Of a stretch of DNA of 64,000 nucleotides, positions 54,643 through 63,438 are shown one piece after another. The position numbers were made by a program, and so were the translations under genes. This stretch comes from Rhizorhabdus phycosphaerae (GTDB lineage: Bacteria > Pseudomonadota > Alphaproteobacteria > Sphingomonadales > Sphingomonadaceae). The notes below the pieces were generated by a model that saw only the letters and a list, made by a program, of their open reading frames with translations, made no database searches and was not told where the DNA came from. Where the stretch lies: NCBI RefSeq assembly GCF_011044255.1, contig NZ_CP049107.1, positions 1,612,001-1,676,000 of the forward strand, in the 5' to 3' direction. The stretch's first letter is position 1; each line of letters begins with the position of its first letter.

Positions 54643-55929
54643 ATGAACATACTCACCAATCTTCTCAATCCGCCAAAACTTAACGATGTGTTCACGCCAG
54701 GCGGTCAGCCCTCTATCACATACAATAATCGCGCCCACCTTAACTTGGAACCCGCCCTGAAGAAGGCGATCGCGCTGGCTACAACTATAGTATCTCTAAC
54801 GGGTGCAACCAAAGCAGGTAAGACAGTTCTCTGCAAGAGTGTTATGGAAGCCTTCGAGTATGTATGGATTGATGGCGGACAAATAAAAACAGAGTCAGAT
54901 TTGTGGACAAAAATTTGCAGTGAATTACGGCTTCCTGCTGAACAATGCGATGCAGAAGGCCGAGAACGCGGCGTTGATGGTGGCATTAAAGCGGAAGGTA
55001 GCGCAGGATTTCTTGGAACTGGTGGGAAAATCGAAGTTTCTTTGGGCGGCTCGCGCCTTAAAAGCTTCGATAGTTCGCGAACCTACAAAATAGATGGAAT
55101 GTCATCTGCTATAGAACACCTTCTCAAGAACAATATCACGTTGATTATCGATGACTTTCATTATTTGACTGATGATGTCCGCGCAGATGTCATAAAGTCA
55201 TTGAAAGGTGCAGTATTCAAAGGGTTGAAAGTAGTTTTGCTCTCGACACCCTATCGCGCCTTCGAAGCAATTAAGGCAGAGCCTGAGGTGACTGGGCGCT
55301 TTAAACATGTGACAGTTCCAGACTGGAGCGAAGCTGATCTAATTGAGATCGGTCAAACTGGCTTCAAAGCGCTCAATGTTGACTGCCCTACCGCAATAAT
55401 CGAGCTATTTGCCAAGGAATCTCAGGGTAGTCCGCTACTTATGCAGCAGTTTTGTTGGAACCTCTGCTATGACTGCGGGATAGAAGAAGCGAACGTGACC
55501 AAGCAGGTTGTTCCAGCTAATTTTGATACCGATTCGATCTTTCGTGAAGTGGCGAGTGATGCCGGTCTGCCTGTGTACGAAAAATTGAAGAAAGGCCCTC
55601 AAACTCGTACAGAGCGCATCCCGCGCCCGTTAGTAGGAGGTGGAACCGCAGACATTTACCAAGCAATCTTGTTGTCTATCGCGGCGACCGGTCCAAAAGA
55701 GAAGCTCACGTACGACCAAATCCGAAGTAGCCTTAATACTATATTAGCCGACAAAGTACCGCAAAAGCTCGAAGTCTCCAATGCACTTAATCACTTATCT
55801 TCTATCGACGCAGGCGGCAATCGGGGTTCAAGGGCATTGGACTGGAATAGCGACGATCTTGAACTAGTGTTGGTAGATCCTTTTTTCCGATTTTATCTCC
55901 GATGGGAGGTTCACCGAGCTGCAAAGTGA
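54643..55929 (+). CDS. Orphan STAND-like P-loop ATPase in a low-GC insertion
   Basis: This 428-residue protein has Walker A GATKAGKT (54-61), Walker B ITLIIDDFH (165-173), a sensor-like LLSTPYR (199-205) and the GxP motif QGSPLLMQQ (261-269) of STAND/AAA switch ATPases. A C-terminal winged helix (GTADIYQAILLSI, KLEVSNALNHLSSID) ends in LVDPFFRFYLRWE, a pattern seen in archaeal-type DUF234-like ATPases. GC content is clearly lower than all neighbours, so recent transfer is likely. No partner gene is seen. Similar ATPases occur in defence islands, but no effector domain is visible, so function is unknown. Confidence 0.8.
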   Translation: MNILTNLLNPPKLNDVFTPGGQPSITYNNRAHLNLEPALKKAIALATTIVSLTGATKAGKTVLCKSVMEAFEYVWIDGGQIKTESDLWTKICSELRLPAEQCDAEGRERGVDGGIKAEGSAGFLGTGGKIEVSLGGSRLKSFDSSRTYKIDGMSSAIEHLLKNNITLIIDDFHYLTDDVRADVIKSLKGAVFKGLKVVLLSTPYRAFEAIKAEPEVTGRFKHVTVPDWSEADLIEIGQTGFKALNVDCPTAIIELFAKESQGSPLLMQQFCWNLCYDCGIEEANVTKQVVPANFDTDSIFREVASDAGLPVYEKLKKGPQTRTERIPRPLVGGGTADIYQAILLSIAATGPKEKLTYDQIRSSLNTILADKVPQKLEVSNALNHLSSIDAGGNRGSRALDWNSDDLELVLVDPFFRFYLRWEVHRAAK

Positions 55930-56358
55930 CGGCTATGGCGTCGGGAGCATTTTTGTGCTCTTATTCTCGTACACGCTCAAAATCTGAGTTCCATGAAACT
56001 GAATCGTGACCGAGCTCAACCTACAGCCTTCCAGCCGCAGTGTTGCCGGATGCCGTGCTGGCATCGTGTCGCGGGCCGCCTTGATCAGCTGGACGGTCCC
56101 ATGGTGCCCTACGGCCTGTTTGCTGCATCGGAACAGGCTCGTCGTCTCCGCTCCAAATACGTAAGTAGTCCAGCGGTTGAGAACCTCGCGGCCTCAGCGA
56201 ATAACAGCGTAGGGATCTTTAGAAGTATCGGAGGCTCCCAAATAGGCGCATGGTATAAGGTTAGGTTCGAGGCGCTTATATAGACTTCGCGGACCGCATC
56301 TCCATTGGACTTAATACGTTTCCGCTGCTCGTCGCCGCTCAGGTTCTCACCTCCACCC
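55930..56358. other. Island right flank, no supported gene
   Basis: Only short open frames occur (such as 55993-56283), with unlikely composition and no recognisable motif. The sequence from 56200 to 56290 is AT-rich. It ends next to the intact otsA stop codon (56359). No integrase or transposase remnant was found. Confidence 0.4.
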
Positions 56359-57759
56359 TCACGCCGCATCCGCTTGCGAACACTCCTCCTCCCCCGCCAG
56401 CGCGCTGAGGAAACACCTCCGCCACCACATCACGTCCTGCTGTTCGACGCTGTCCATGCACGCGCGCCAGCGGGCCTTGCGTTCGGCGAGCGGCATGGCG
56501 AGCGCCTTCTGGATCGCGTCGGCAATGTCCTCGGGGCTGTGCGGGTTGATCAGCAGAGCGTCGCTCAGTTGTTCGGCGGCGCCGGCGAAGCGGGAGAGGA
56601 TCAGGACGCCGGGGTCTTCCGGGTCCTGCGCCGCGATATATTCTTTGGCGACGAGGTTCATCCCGTCGCGCAGCGGCGTGACGAGGCCGATCCGCGCAGC
56701 GCGGTAGATGCCGGCCAGCCGGTCGCGCGGATAGCCGCGGTTCACATAGCGGATCGGCACCCACTCGGCATCGGCATAGGCACCGTTGATCCGCCCAGAC
56801 AACGAGTCCAGCCCGGCACGGATTTCCTGATAGCTCTGCACGTCGCCACGCGAGGGCGGCGCGATCTGCAGCAGGAACAGCCTCCCGTGAAGCCCCTCCT
56901 CCTGCTGGAGCAGCCGCTCATAACCCAGGAAACGCTCCTGCAGCCCCTTGGAATAATCGAGCCGGTCGACGCCGACGATCATGTCTCGGCCATTGGCGCT
57001 TTCGCGCATCCGGTCATAGGCGTCCTTGGCTGCGGGTGACCGTGCGGCCTCCAGGAAATTGTCGGTATCGATCCCGATCGGACAGGCGCGCGCGAGCACC
57101 GAACGATCGCCCACGACCACGCGGCCATCCTCCTCCACCGTGCCGCCCATCTCGTGGACGACATAGTCGTGGAAGGCCTCGAGCGAGTCCTGCGTCTGGA
57201 AGCCGACGACGTCATAGGCGAACAGCGTCTCGACCAGTTCGCGATGGTCGGGCAGCGACATCAACAGCCGGTAAGGCGGCCAAGGGATGTGCAGGAAAAA
57301 GCCCATGCGGTTGCGCACGCCCCGGTCGCGCAGGAAGCGACCGAGCGGGAACATATGATAATCGTGGACCCAGATCAGGTCGTCTTCCTCGACCAGCGGC
57401 TGGAGGGTCTCGGCGAAGCGGCGGTTGACGCGTTCATAGCCCTCGGCAAAGCCGCTCTCGAACTCGGCCAGGTCGACCCGGTAGTGGAACAGCGGCCACA
57501 GCGTCCGGTTGGCATAGCCGTTATAATATTCGTCGACGTCCTGCTCCTCCAGGTCGACCGTCGCGGTCGTGACCCCGAAGGCGCGGCGCAGGTTGATATG
57601 GCCGGTGAACTGCTCGGCCACCTCGCCAGACCAGCCGAACCAGATGCCGCTCGATTCCCGCAGCGCCGCCGACAGCGCGACGGCAAGCCCGCCTTGGTTG
57701 CCGCCGCCCTCGCCGGTCGGCGGCTGGACGCGGTTCGACACGATGATCAGCCGGCTCAT
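56359..57759 (-). CDS. otsA: Trehalose-6-phosphate synthase
   Basis: This 466-residue GT20 enzyme shows LIIVSNRVQPPTGEGG and GGLAVALSAAL (donor and phosphate loop), VHDYHMFPLGRFLRD, and VDRLDYSKGLQERF. It makes trehalose-6-phosphate from UDP-glucose and glucose-6-phosphate. ATG 57759 begins the family N-terminus and overlaps the upstream GH15 stop by four bases. Its 3' end is also found as a diverged fragment after comM, so this gene was involved in an integration or recombination event. Confidence 0.95.
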   Translation of the reverse strand: MSRLIIVSNRVQPPTGEGGGNQGGLAVALSAALRESSGIWFGWSGEVAEQFTGHINLRRAFGVTTATVDLEEQDVDEYYNGYANRTLWPLFHYRVDLAEFESGFAEGYERVNRRFAETLQPLVEEDDLIWVHDYHMFPLGRFLRDRGVRNRMGFFLHIPWPPYRLLMSLPDHRELVETLFAYDVVGFQTQDSLEAFHDYVVHEMGGTVEEDGRVVVGDRSVLARACPIGIDTDNFLEAARSPAAKDAYDRMRESANGRDMIVGVDRLDYSKGLQERFLGYERLLQQEEGLHGRLFLLQIAPPSRGDVQSYQEIRAGLDSLSGRINGAYADAEWVPIRYVNRGYPRDRLAGIYRAARIGLVTPLRDGMNLVAKEYIAAQDPEDPGVLILSRFAGAAEQLSDALLINPHSPEDIADAIQKALAMPLAERKARWRACMDSVEQQDVMWWRRCFLSALAGEEECSQADAA

Positions 57760-59552
57760 CGGACGGCGTTCCACGGCCGGCTGAGCAGCGCGGCGCAGTT
57801 GATGATCCCCACCAGCGAATAGGTCTGCGGATAATTGCCCCACAGCTCGCCCGTTACGGGATCGATATCCTCGGACAACAGCCCGGCACGGGTCCTTCGC
57901 GACAGCATTTCCTCGAAAAGCTCCCTTGCATCTTCGGTACGCCCAGTGAGCCACAACGCTTCGATCAACCAGAAGGTGCATACGTTGAATGCCGTATGCG
58001 GGAGGCCGAAGTCGTCCTCCGTGGCGTAACGCAGCATGTGCGATCCCCGGCGCAGCCCCTGTTCGACCGCGCGCAGCGTTCCCTGGAAGCGGGGGTCGTC
58101 AGGGGAAACGAAGCGCAGGTCGAGCAGCTGGATCAGGCTGGCGTCGAGATCGTCGCCGCCGAAGGTGGCGGAAATGCGCTGCGTGTCCTCGCGCCACGCC
58201 TGGCTCTCGATCCGCTCGCGGATCCTGAGCGCGCGGTCGCGCCAGAAGGCTTCGCGCTCGGGCATGTTCAGGGCACGCGCGGCATTGGCCAGCCGATCGC
58301 AGCCCGCCCAGCACATTGCCGCCGAATAGGTGTGGACATGGCTCTTGGTCCGCAGCTCCCACAGCCCGGCATCGGGCTTGTCATGGACCTGCCAGGCGAG
58401 TTCACCGACCCGTTCGAGCGCGCGGAAATCCTCCTCGCCGGCCATGCGAAAGAGTCGCTGGTCGAAGAAAGCCTGGGCGTTGGACAGGATGATCTGACCA
58501 TAGGCGTCGTGCTGGATCTGCTCATAGGCCTGGTTGCCGACGCGCACCGGCCCCATTCCGCGATAGCCATCGAGATGCGGCGCGACCCGCTCGACCAGCC
58601 GCGCCTCGCCGCCAACGCCGTAGAGCGGCTGGATATGCCCGCCCTTGGCATTGTCGACGATGTTGCGCAGATATTCGAGATAGGTTTCCAGCACGTCGAG
58701 CGCGCCAAGCCGGTTGAGCGCCTGGACGGTGTAATAGGCGTCACGGATCCAGCAGTAGCGATAGTCCCAGTTTCGCTGGCTGTCGGCATGTTCGGGTACC
58801 GACGTCGTCAGCGCCGCGACGATCGCGCCGGTTTCCTCATGCTGGCACAGCTTCAGCGTGATCGCCGCGCGGATCACCGCGTCCTGCCATTCCACCGGGG
58901 TCGCCAGCGCGCGGACCCAGTGCCGCCATTCCTGGGTCGTATGTTCGAGCATCGTGTCGAGCGCGTCGCCGATCTCTCCGACGAAGCTTTCATCGGGGCC
59001 GAGGAAGAAGTGCAGCGGGCGCTCGACCCGGAACAGCCGCTCGCTCTCGATCCAGCCGATCGGCGCCGAGGTGGTGAGGCGCAGCGTCGTGTCGTCCAGC
59101 AGATAGCGGATATGGTTGGAGCCGCGCGTCGTCTCCGGCGCCGATGCCCCCCAGTCGCGTGACGGCCGCAGCCGCACCTTGATACGCGGACTGCCGGACA
59201 CGGGCCGCACGATCCGCGCAAAGGCGACCGGGCGATACATCCGGCCGTGGCGATGGATGCGCGGGCAGAAGTCGACCACCTCTATCGCATTGCCCGCCGC
59301 GTCGGCATGGCGGGTAACGAGGATCGGAGTGTTGCGGACATAATTTTGCTGCGTGTCGACGCAGTCTTCCAGGTCGATCTCCCAGAAGCCGCGCGCGCCC
59401 TCGGCCGAGGGGCGATTGCTGTCGAGGAGCGAGGAGAACACCGGATCGCCGTCCACGCGCGGCACGCAGGCCCAGACGAGGCGGCCCGCCCGATCGACGA
59501 GAGCGGACACCTGGCAATTGCCGATGGGCCAGAGATCGAGCGTCGCGGTCAT
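57756..59552 (-). CDS. GH15-family glycoside hydrolase (glucoamylase/trehalase type)
   Basis: This 598-residue protein begins TATLDLWPIGNCQVSALVD, the N-terminus of the GH15 branch common in Proteobacteria and Actinobacteria. It has the catalytic-site region NWDYRYCWIRDAYYTVQAL. No signal peptide is seen. It overlaps otsB upstream and otsA downstream by four bases each (ATGA), so all three are translated as a unit. A trehalose- or glucan-hydrolysing role is likely; mycobacterial trehalase also belongs to GH15. Confidence 0.9.
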   Translation of the reverse strand: MTATLDLWPIGNCQVSALVDRAGRLVWACVPRVDGDPVFSSLLDSNRPSAEGARGFWEIDLEDCVDTQQNYVRNTPILVTRHADAAGNAIEVVDFCPRIHRHGRMYRPVAFARIVRPVSGSPRIKVRLRPSRDWGASAPETTRGSNHIRYLLDDTTLRLTTSAPIGWIESERLFRVERPLHFFLGPDESFVGEIGDALDTMLEHTTQEWRHWVRALATPVEWQDAVIRAAITLKLCQHEETGAIVAALTTSVPEHADSQRNWDYRYCWIRDAYYTVQALNRLGALDVLETYLEYLRNIVDNAKGGHIQPLYGVGGEARLVERVAPHLDGYRGMGPVRVGNQAYEQIQHDAYGQIILSNAQAFFDQRLFRMAGEEDFRALERVGELAWQVHDKPDAGLWELRTKSHVHTYSAAMCWAGCDRLANAARALNMPEREAFWRDRALRIRERIESQAWREDTQRISATFGGDDLDASLIQLLDLRFVSPDDPRFQGTLRAVEQGLRRGSHMLRYATEDDFGLPHTAFNVCTFWLIEALWLTGRTEDARELFEEMLSRRTRAGLLSEDIDPVTGELWGNYPQTYSLVGIINCAALLSRPWNAVR

Positions 59553-60304
59553 GCCACCGCCTCCCACAGCCAGCGGCGGACCGAGCCAACATCCGCAAGC
59601 CCGTGGCGGGCAGCGGTCTCGCGCCCCGGCCCGACCAGAACACCCATGCCGCCCTTCTCCTCCGCGATCCGCAGCGCGGACTCGTCGGTGAGGTCGTCGC
59701 CGATCATCACCGGCAGGCTGAGTGCAAAGGGCGGTTCCGCCAGCAATGCGGCGACGGCCTCGCCCTTGTCCCAGCCGGGGCCTCGCAGCTCGACCATCAT
59801 CTTGCCGGGCTGGAGATCGAGGCCGGTGCGTTCGGCAATCGCGCGCGCCTGCCGGTGCACGGGCTCCTCCAGCATCGGCGCCTTGCGATAATGAAGGGCG
59901 ACCCCGTGGCTCTTTTCCTCGATGTAGATTTCGGGATGCCCCGCCCCATAGTTCCGCACAGCGGCGATGGCGGCATCCAGTCCGGCAGGCCTTTCCGGCT
60001 CCACCAGCCGCCCATCGACGCGGACCTCCGCGCCATGGCTTCCCGCCAACGCAAGGGCGGAAGCGACGTTGCCGATCATCGCGTCGAGCTGGGCGATCGA
60101 TCGTCCACTGACGATGGCGACGCGACCCTCGAATCTCGCATGAAGGGCGTGGAGAAGATCGATCAGTTCCCCATCGGCCCGAACCAGATCGGGATGGTCC
60201 ACGAGCGGCACCAGCGTGCCGTCGAAATCGATGAACAGGCTGAAACGGGTGGGGTCGAGCGCCGGCGGGGGCGCCAGCACCGGTTGATGGGACCGGGACA
60301 GCAT
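59549..60304 (-). CDS. otsB: Trehalose-6-phosphate phosphatase
   Basis: The 251-residue HAD phosphatase has motif I LFIDFDGTLVPL, motif II VSGRS, and motif IV MIGDDLTDESAL. It removes phosphate from trehalose-6-phosphate. It leads the otsB-GH15-otsA unit and overlaps the GH15 gene by four bases. Trehalose made here should serve as a stress protectant. Confidence 0.93.
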   Translation of the reverse strand: MLSRSHQPVLAPPPALDPTRFSLFIDFDGTLVPLVDHPDLVRADGELIDLLHALHARFEGRVAIVSGRSIAQLDAMIGNVASALALAGSHGAEVRVDGRLVEPERPAGLDAAIAAVRNYGAGHPEIYIEEKSHGVALHYRKAPMLEEPVHRQARAIAERTGLDLQPGKMMVELRGPGWDKGEAVAALLAEPPFALSLPVMIGDDLTDESALRIAEEKGGMGVLVGPGRETAARHGLADVGSVRRWLWEAVA

Positions 60305-60681
60305 CTCTTCAAATCACCCTGACGTCTGTTGTCGTGACACGCGGACAAGGACGCATAGGACGATGTCCGCAGCGACCAACATCAAGGACGCGCGATCACG
60401 GCACGGGTTCCGTTGCGGAGGCGAACCGGTCCTGAGACGCTGCGAGGCGAGCCGAAAAGTTTGACGGAAAGCACCCCCGGGTAAGGGAACCCGAGGGTGC
60501 GTCCCATGCGGAGGAAATTGCCAGTCCGGCCGCATGTAGGCTTCAAAGTGGTGGGTGCGCCGAAGCGATCAAGCGACACGGGAGATGGTTCGTGCCGGAG
60601 CAGCGACGGACGCCCCGGGGGATGTCCGTCGCTGAAGCGCGCTGCGGTAAGGCGTCTGGGGGGCGGAGCGCGCCGGGGTGG
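60305..60681. other. Intergenic region with stem-loop
   Basis: These 377 bases between otsB and the UrcA gene contain no supported gene. The promoter of the trehalose operon should lie just upstream of 60304. A stem-loop is at 60471-60500. Confidence 0.4.
60471..60500. repeat. Imperfect 12-bp inverted repeat
   Basis: GCACCCCCGGGT (60471-60482) and ACCCGAGGGTGC (60489-60500) form a hairpin with one mismatch. No T-tract follows on either strand, so it is not a typical terminator. It may be a regulator site or an RNA element upstream of otsB. Confidence 0.6.
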
Positions 60682-61008
60682 TTACTTGGCGGCGACGGTC
60701 AGGCGGCCGGCGTCGGCATATTGGGTGCCGGCCTTGGCCAGTGCCAGCTCGACCTGCGGCATCGCCTTGGCCATCGCGACCGTCGAGCAGGCGCGGGTTT
60801 CGACCGTGTTGCTCAGCGAGCGTTCGCCGTTCGAGGCGCAGACGCGCTGGGCAGCGTGGCGAACGCGGGCCTTGAGCGTGGCGGCGCCATCGGCGCTCGA
60901 CAGGTCGAGATCGCTGTACGCGACCTCGGCGGTGCGCTGCGCAAAAGCGGGAACAGCAAGGACGCTGACGGAAGCGAGGGCGGCAATGGCGGTGACGATG
61001 CGGTTCAT
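60682..61008 (-). CDS. UrcA-family protein (exported, function unknown)
   Basis: This 108-residue protein has a signal peptide (MNRIVTAIAALASVSVLAVP, cut near AFAQ) and the UrcA pattern VAYSDLDLSSADGAATLKAR with two cysteines (VCAS and RACS). UrcA-family proteins are small periplasmic proteins common in sphingomonads, with no settled function. AGGAGAAC precedes the ATG at 61008. It is divergent from the phosphate locus. Confidence 0.88.
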   Translation of the reverse strand: MNRIVTAIAALASVSVLAVPAFAQRTAEVAYSDLDLSSADGAATLKARVRHAAQRVCASNGERSLSNTVETRACSTVAMAKAMPQVELALAKAGTQYADAGRLTVAAK

Positions 61009-61312
61009 GGTCGTTCTCCTGTTGTGCGCCGGGAGAACGTGGCGTTCATTCCCCCGGTGAAATCCTGGTTTGCGGCTCGGCGTTGTTCGGTGCCGTGCCG
61101 TTGATCCGGGAATAGGCGCCTGCCTGCCGCCGCGCATTTCGACTTCGACCGACCGTCGCGCCGCCTCCACCAAAGTCGCATGACGCCGACGAAACGACGG
61201 GGACGTTCGACGAACGACAGGCGTAAGGGAAGACGGCCCAAGCGGCCGATTCGCCGTGAGCGTTGCAACATAACTGTCACATTTGTAGGGAGCCCCGTCG
61301 CCGGGGAGTCGA
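61009..61312. other. Divergent promoter region between UrcA and the phosphate locus
   Basis: No gene is seen in these 304 bases. A candidate PHO-box-like repeat is at 61263-61280. Confidence 0.4.
61263..61280 (+). promoter_or_regulatory. Candidate PHO box
   Basis: TTGCAAC-ATAA-CTGTCAC has a good second half (CTGTCAC) at the correct 11-base spacing and a poor first half, compared with the CTGTCAT-N4-CTGTCAT pattern bound by PhoB. Its place upstream of a Pit transporter supports it, but one half-site is weak. Confidence 0.3.
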
Positions 61313-61372
61313 ATCATCCGCCAGATTGCCGTCCTGCCTTATCGTACGACCCCAGCGGGCCTCATCGAGGTC

Positions 61373-62431
61373 ATGCTGATCACGTCGCGCGACACCGGCC
61401 GGTGGGTGCTTCCCAAGGGCAATCGCATCAAGGGACTGCGCAGCCACGAAGCCGCCAGCCAGGAAGCCTATGAGGAGGCGGGGCTGGTCGGCATCGCCTG
61501 CCCCTATGCAATCGGCAGTTACGATTATCGCAAGCAGCGGCGCAACGGCACTTCGCGTCCGGCGACGGTCGACATCTTCCCCTTCTCGGTCACCACGCAG
61601 CTCGACGACTGGCCGGAAAAGGAAGAGCGGCAGACCCGCTGGTTCATGCCGGCCGACGCCGCCGCCGCGGTCGACGAGCCCGATCTCAAAAGCATATTGG
61701 CGCAGTTCACCCCCCCGGTGTGGAATCCGGGGCTGGCGGAACGCGTCGTTTCGGCCACGCGCCGCCATTCAGCAGAAAGGTTCACCATCGTGCGCTGGTT
61801 TCAGGCCCTCTTGCCCAAGCAGGGCCGTTTCTTCGAGCAGTTCGAGGCGCATGCCGCGCTCAACGTCGCGGCGGCCGACGCGCTCGGCCGCCTGCTGCAG
61901 GGCGGGCCGGACATGCCCGTCCACAGCCAGGAGATCTTCGACCGCGAGAACGAAGCGGACGACATCATCCGCGACGTGCTGGTCGACGTCCGCAAGACGC
62001 TGATCACGCCGTTCGACCGCACCGCGATCACCAGCCTGATCGGTTCGATGGACGATGCGATCGACCAGATGAACCAGACCGCCAAGGCGATCACGCTGTA
62101 CGAGGTCAAGGAGTTCGAACCGCATATGCGCGACATGGCGGGGATCATCGTCGAAGCCGCGCGGATCACCGCCGACGCGATGCCGCTGCTGCGTGACCTC
62201 GGTCGGAATTCGGGCCGCCTGCACAGCCTGACCGAACGCATCGTGCGGCTCGAAGGCCATGCCGACGAAATCCATGCGCTGGGGCTCAAGGTGCTGTTCA
62301 AGGCGAAGGGTGAAAAATCGCCGATGGCCTTCATCATCGGCCGCGAAATCTACAGCCATCTCGAGAAGATCACCGACGCCTTCGAGGACGTCGCCAACGA
62401 GATCCAGGGTCTCGTGCTCGACCACGCCTGA
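61373..62431 (+). CDS. NUDIX hydrolase fused to DUF47 (PhoU-like) Pit-accessory protein
   Basis: The first ~110 residues are NUDIX-like (GRWVLPKGNRIKGLRSH, EAYEEAGLVG); the EExG core is intact but the early Glu and the Arg of the NUDIX box are replaced. The last ~215 residues (RWFQALLPKQGRFFEQFEAH, NEADDIIRDVL, FDRTAITSLIGSMDDAIDQM) form DUF47, a PhoU-like regulator of Pit transporters. The frame between is open. No ATG, GTG or TTG lies in frame before 61373, though the encoded family N-terminus (IRQIAVLPYR) begins near 61316 after GGGGAG at 61303-61308, so an ATC start near 61313 is possible. A GTG at 61791 could also start DUF47 alone. Confidence 0.78.
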   Translation: MLITSRDTGRWVLPKGNRIKGLRSHEAASQEAYEEAGLVGIACPYAIGSYDYRKQRRNGTSRPATVDIFPFSVTTQLDDWPEKEERQTRWFMPADAAAAVDEPDLKSILAQFTPPVWNPGLAERVVSATRRHSAERFTIVRWFQALLPKQGRFFEQFEAHAALNVAAADALGRLLQGGPDMPVHSQEIFDRENEADDIIRDVLVDVRKTLITPFDRTAITSLIGSMDDAIDQMNQTAKAITLYEVKEFEPHMRDMAGIIVEAARITADAMPLLRDLGRNSGRLHSLTERIVRLEGHADEIHALGLKVLFKAKGEKSPMAFIIGREIYSHLEKITDAFEDVANEIQGLVLDHA

Positions 62432-62433
62432 CG

Positions 62434-63438
62434 ATGGACCCCGTGATTTCCTTTCCGCTGCTGGTCGGCCTGATCGGCATCGCGCTGGCGTTCGACTTTC
62501 TGAACGGCCTGCACGACGCCGCCAACTCGATCGCGACGGTCGTCTCGACCCGCGTTCTGAAGCCGCATCATGCGGTAGCGATGGCGGCCTTCTTCAACTT
62601 CATCGCCTTCCTCTTCTTCGGGCTTCACGTCGCCGAGACGGTGGGCAAGGGGATCGTCAGCGCGGAGATCGTCGACGCCCGCGTCATCTTCGGCGCACTG
62701 ATGGGGGCGATCAGCTGGAACGTCATCACCTGGCTGCTGGGCATCCCCTCCTCGTCCAGCCATGCGCTGATCGGCGGCCTGCTCGGTGCCGGCATGGCGA
62801 AGGCAGGCAGCGCGGCGATCGTCTGGTCGGGTGTGCTCAAGACCAGCTTCGCCATCGTGCTGTCCCCGACGATCGGGCTCATCCTTGCGCTGGTGCTGGT
62901 GTTCATCACCAGCTGGGTGTTCGTGCGCTCGACACCGACCGCGGCCGACCGCCGCTATCGCCGGCTCCAGCTGATCTCGGCCTCGCTCTACTCGCTCGGC
63001 CATGGCGGCAACGACGCTCAGAAGACGATGGGGATCATCGCCGTCCTGCTCTATTCGCAGGGCATGCTCGGCGGCGAGTTCCACGTGCCGTTCTGGGTCG
63101 TCATCACCTGCCAGTCTGCGATGGGCCTCGGCACGCTGATGGGCGGTTGGAAGATCGTCCACACTATGGGATCGAAGATCACGCGCCTGACCCCGGCGCA
63201 GGGCTTCTGCGCGGAGACGGGCGGCGCGATCACGCTGTTCGGGGCAACCTGGCTGGGTATCCCGGTGTCGACGACGCACACCATCACCGGTGCTATCGTC
63301 GGCGTAGGATCGTCACGACGGCTGTCGGCCGTGCGGTGGAACGTTGCGGGCAGCATCGTCGTCGCCTGGGTGATCACCCTCCCCGCCGCCGCCGCGATCG
63401 GTGCACTATTCTATCTGGGCGCCGGCCTCTTCGGCTGA
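62434..63438 (+). CDS. pit: Inorganic phosphate transporter, Pit family
   Basis: This 334-residue integral membrane protein has the two Pit signature regions, GLHDAANSIATVVSTRVL near residue 27 and GHGGNDAQKTMGIIAVLL near residue 190, and about ten hydrophobic helices. It carries metal-phosphate with protons across the inner membrane. It starts two bases after the DUF47 stop, so the two are coupled. DUF47 proteins usually control Pit activity. The stop lies next to the convergent TetR stop. Confidence 0.93.
   Translation: MDPVISFPLLVGLIGIALAFDFLNGLHDAANSIATVVSTRVLKPHHAVAMAAFFNFIAFLFFGLHVAETVGKGIVSAEIVDARVIFGALMGAISWNVITWLLGIPSSSSHALIGGLLGAGMAKAGSAAIVWSGVLKTSFAIVLSPTIGLILALVLVFITSWVFVRSTPTAADRRYRRLQLISASLYSLGHGGNDAQKTMGIIAVLLYSQGMLGGEFHVPFWVVITCQSAMGLGTLMGGWKIVHTMGSKITRLTPAQGFCAETGGAITLFGATWLGIPVSTTHTITGAIVGVGSSRRLSAVRWNVAGSIVVAWVITLPAAAAIGALFYLGAGLFG

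Noticed and set aside
55993-56283. A 96-codon plus-strand frame in the right flank of the insertion
   Set aside because: It has no clear ribosome binding site, domain or membrane segment, and I could not match it to anything; it is probably chance.
46271-56455. tRNA-Leu as the integration site of the low-GC insertion
   Set aside because: The insertion lies 8 kb away, and its direct repeats match otsA and not the tRNA; the tRNA 3' end is not duplicated in the window.
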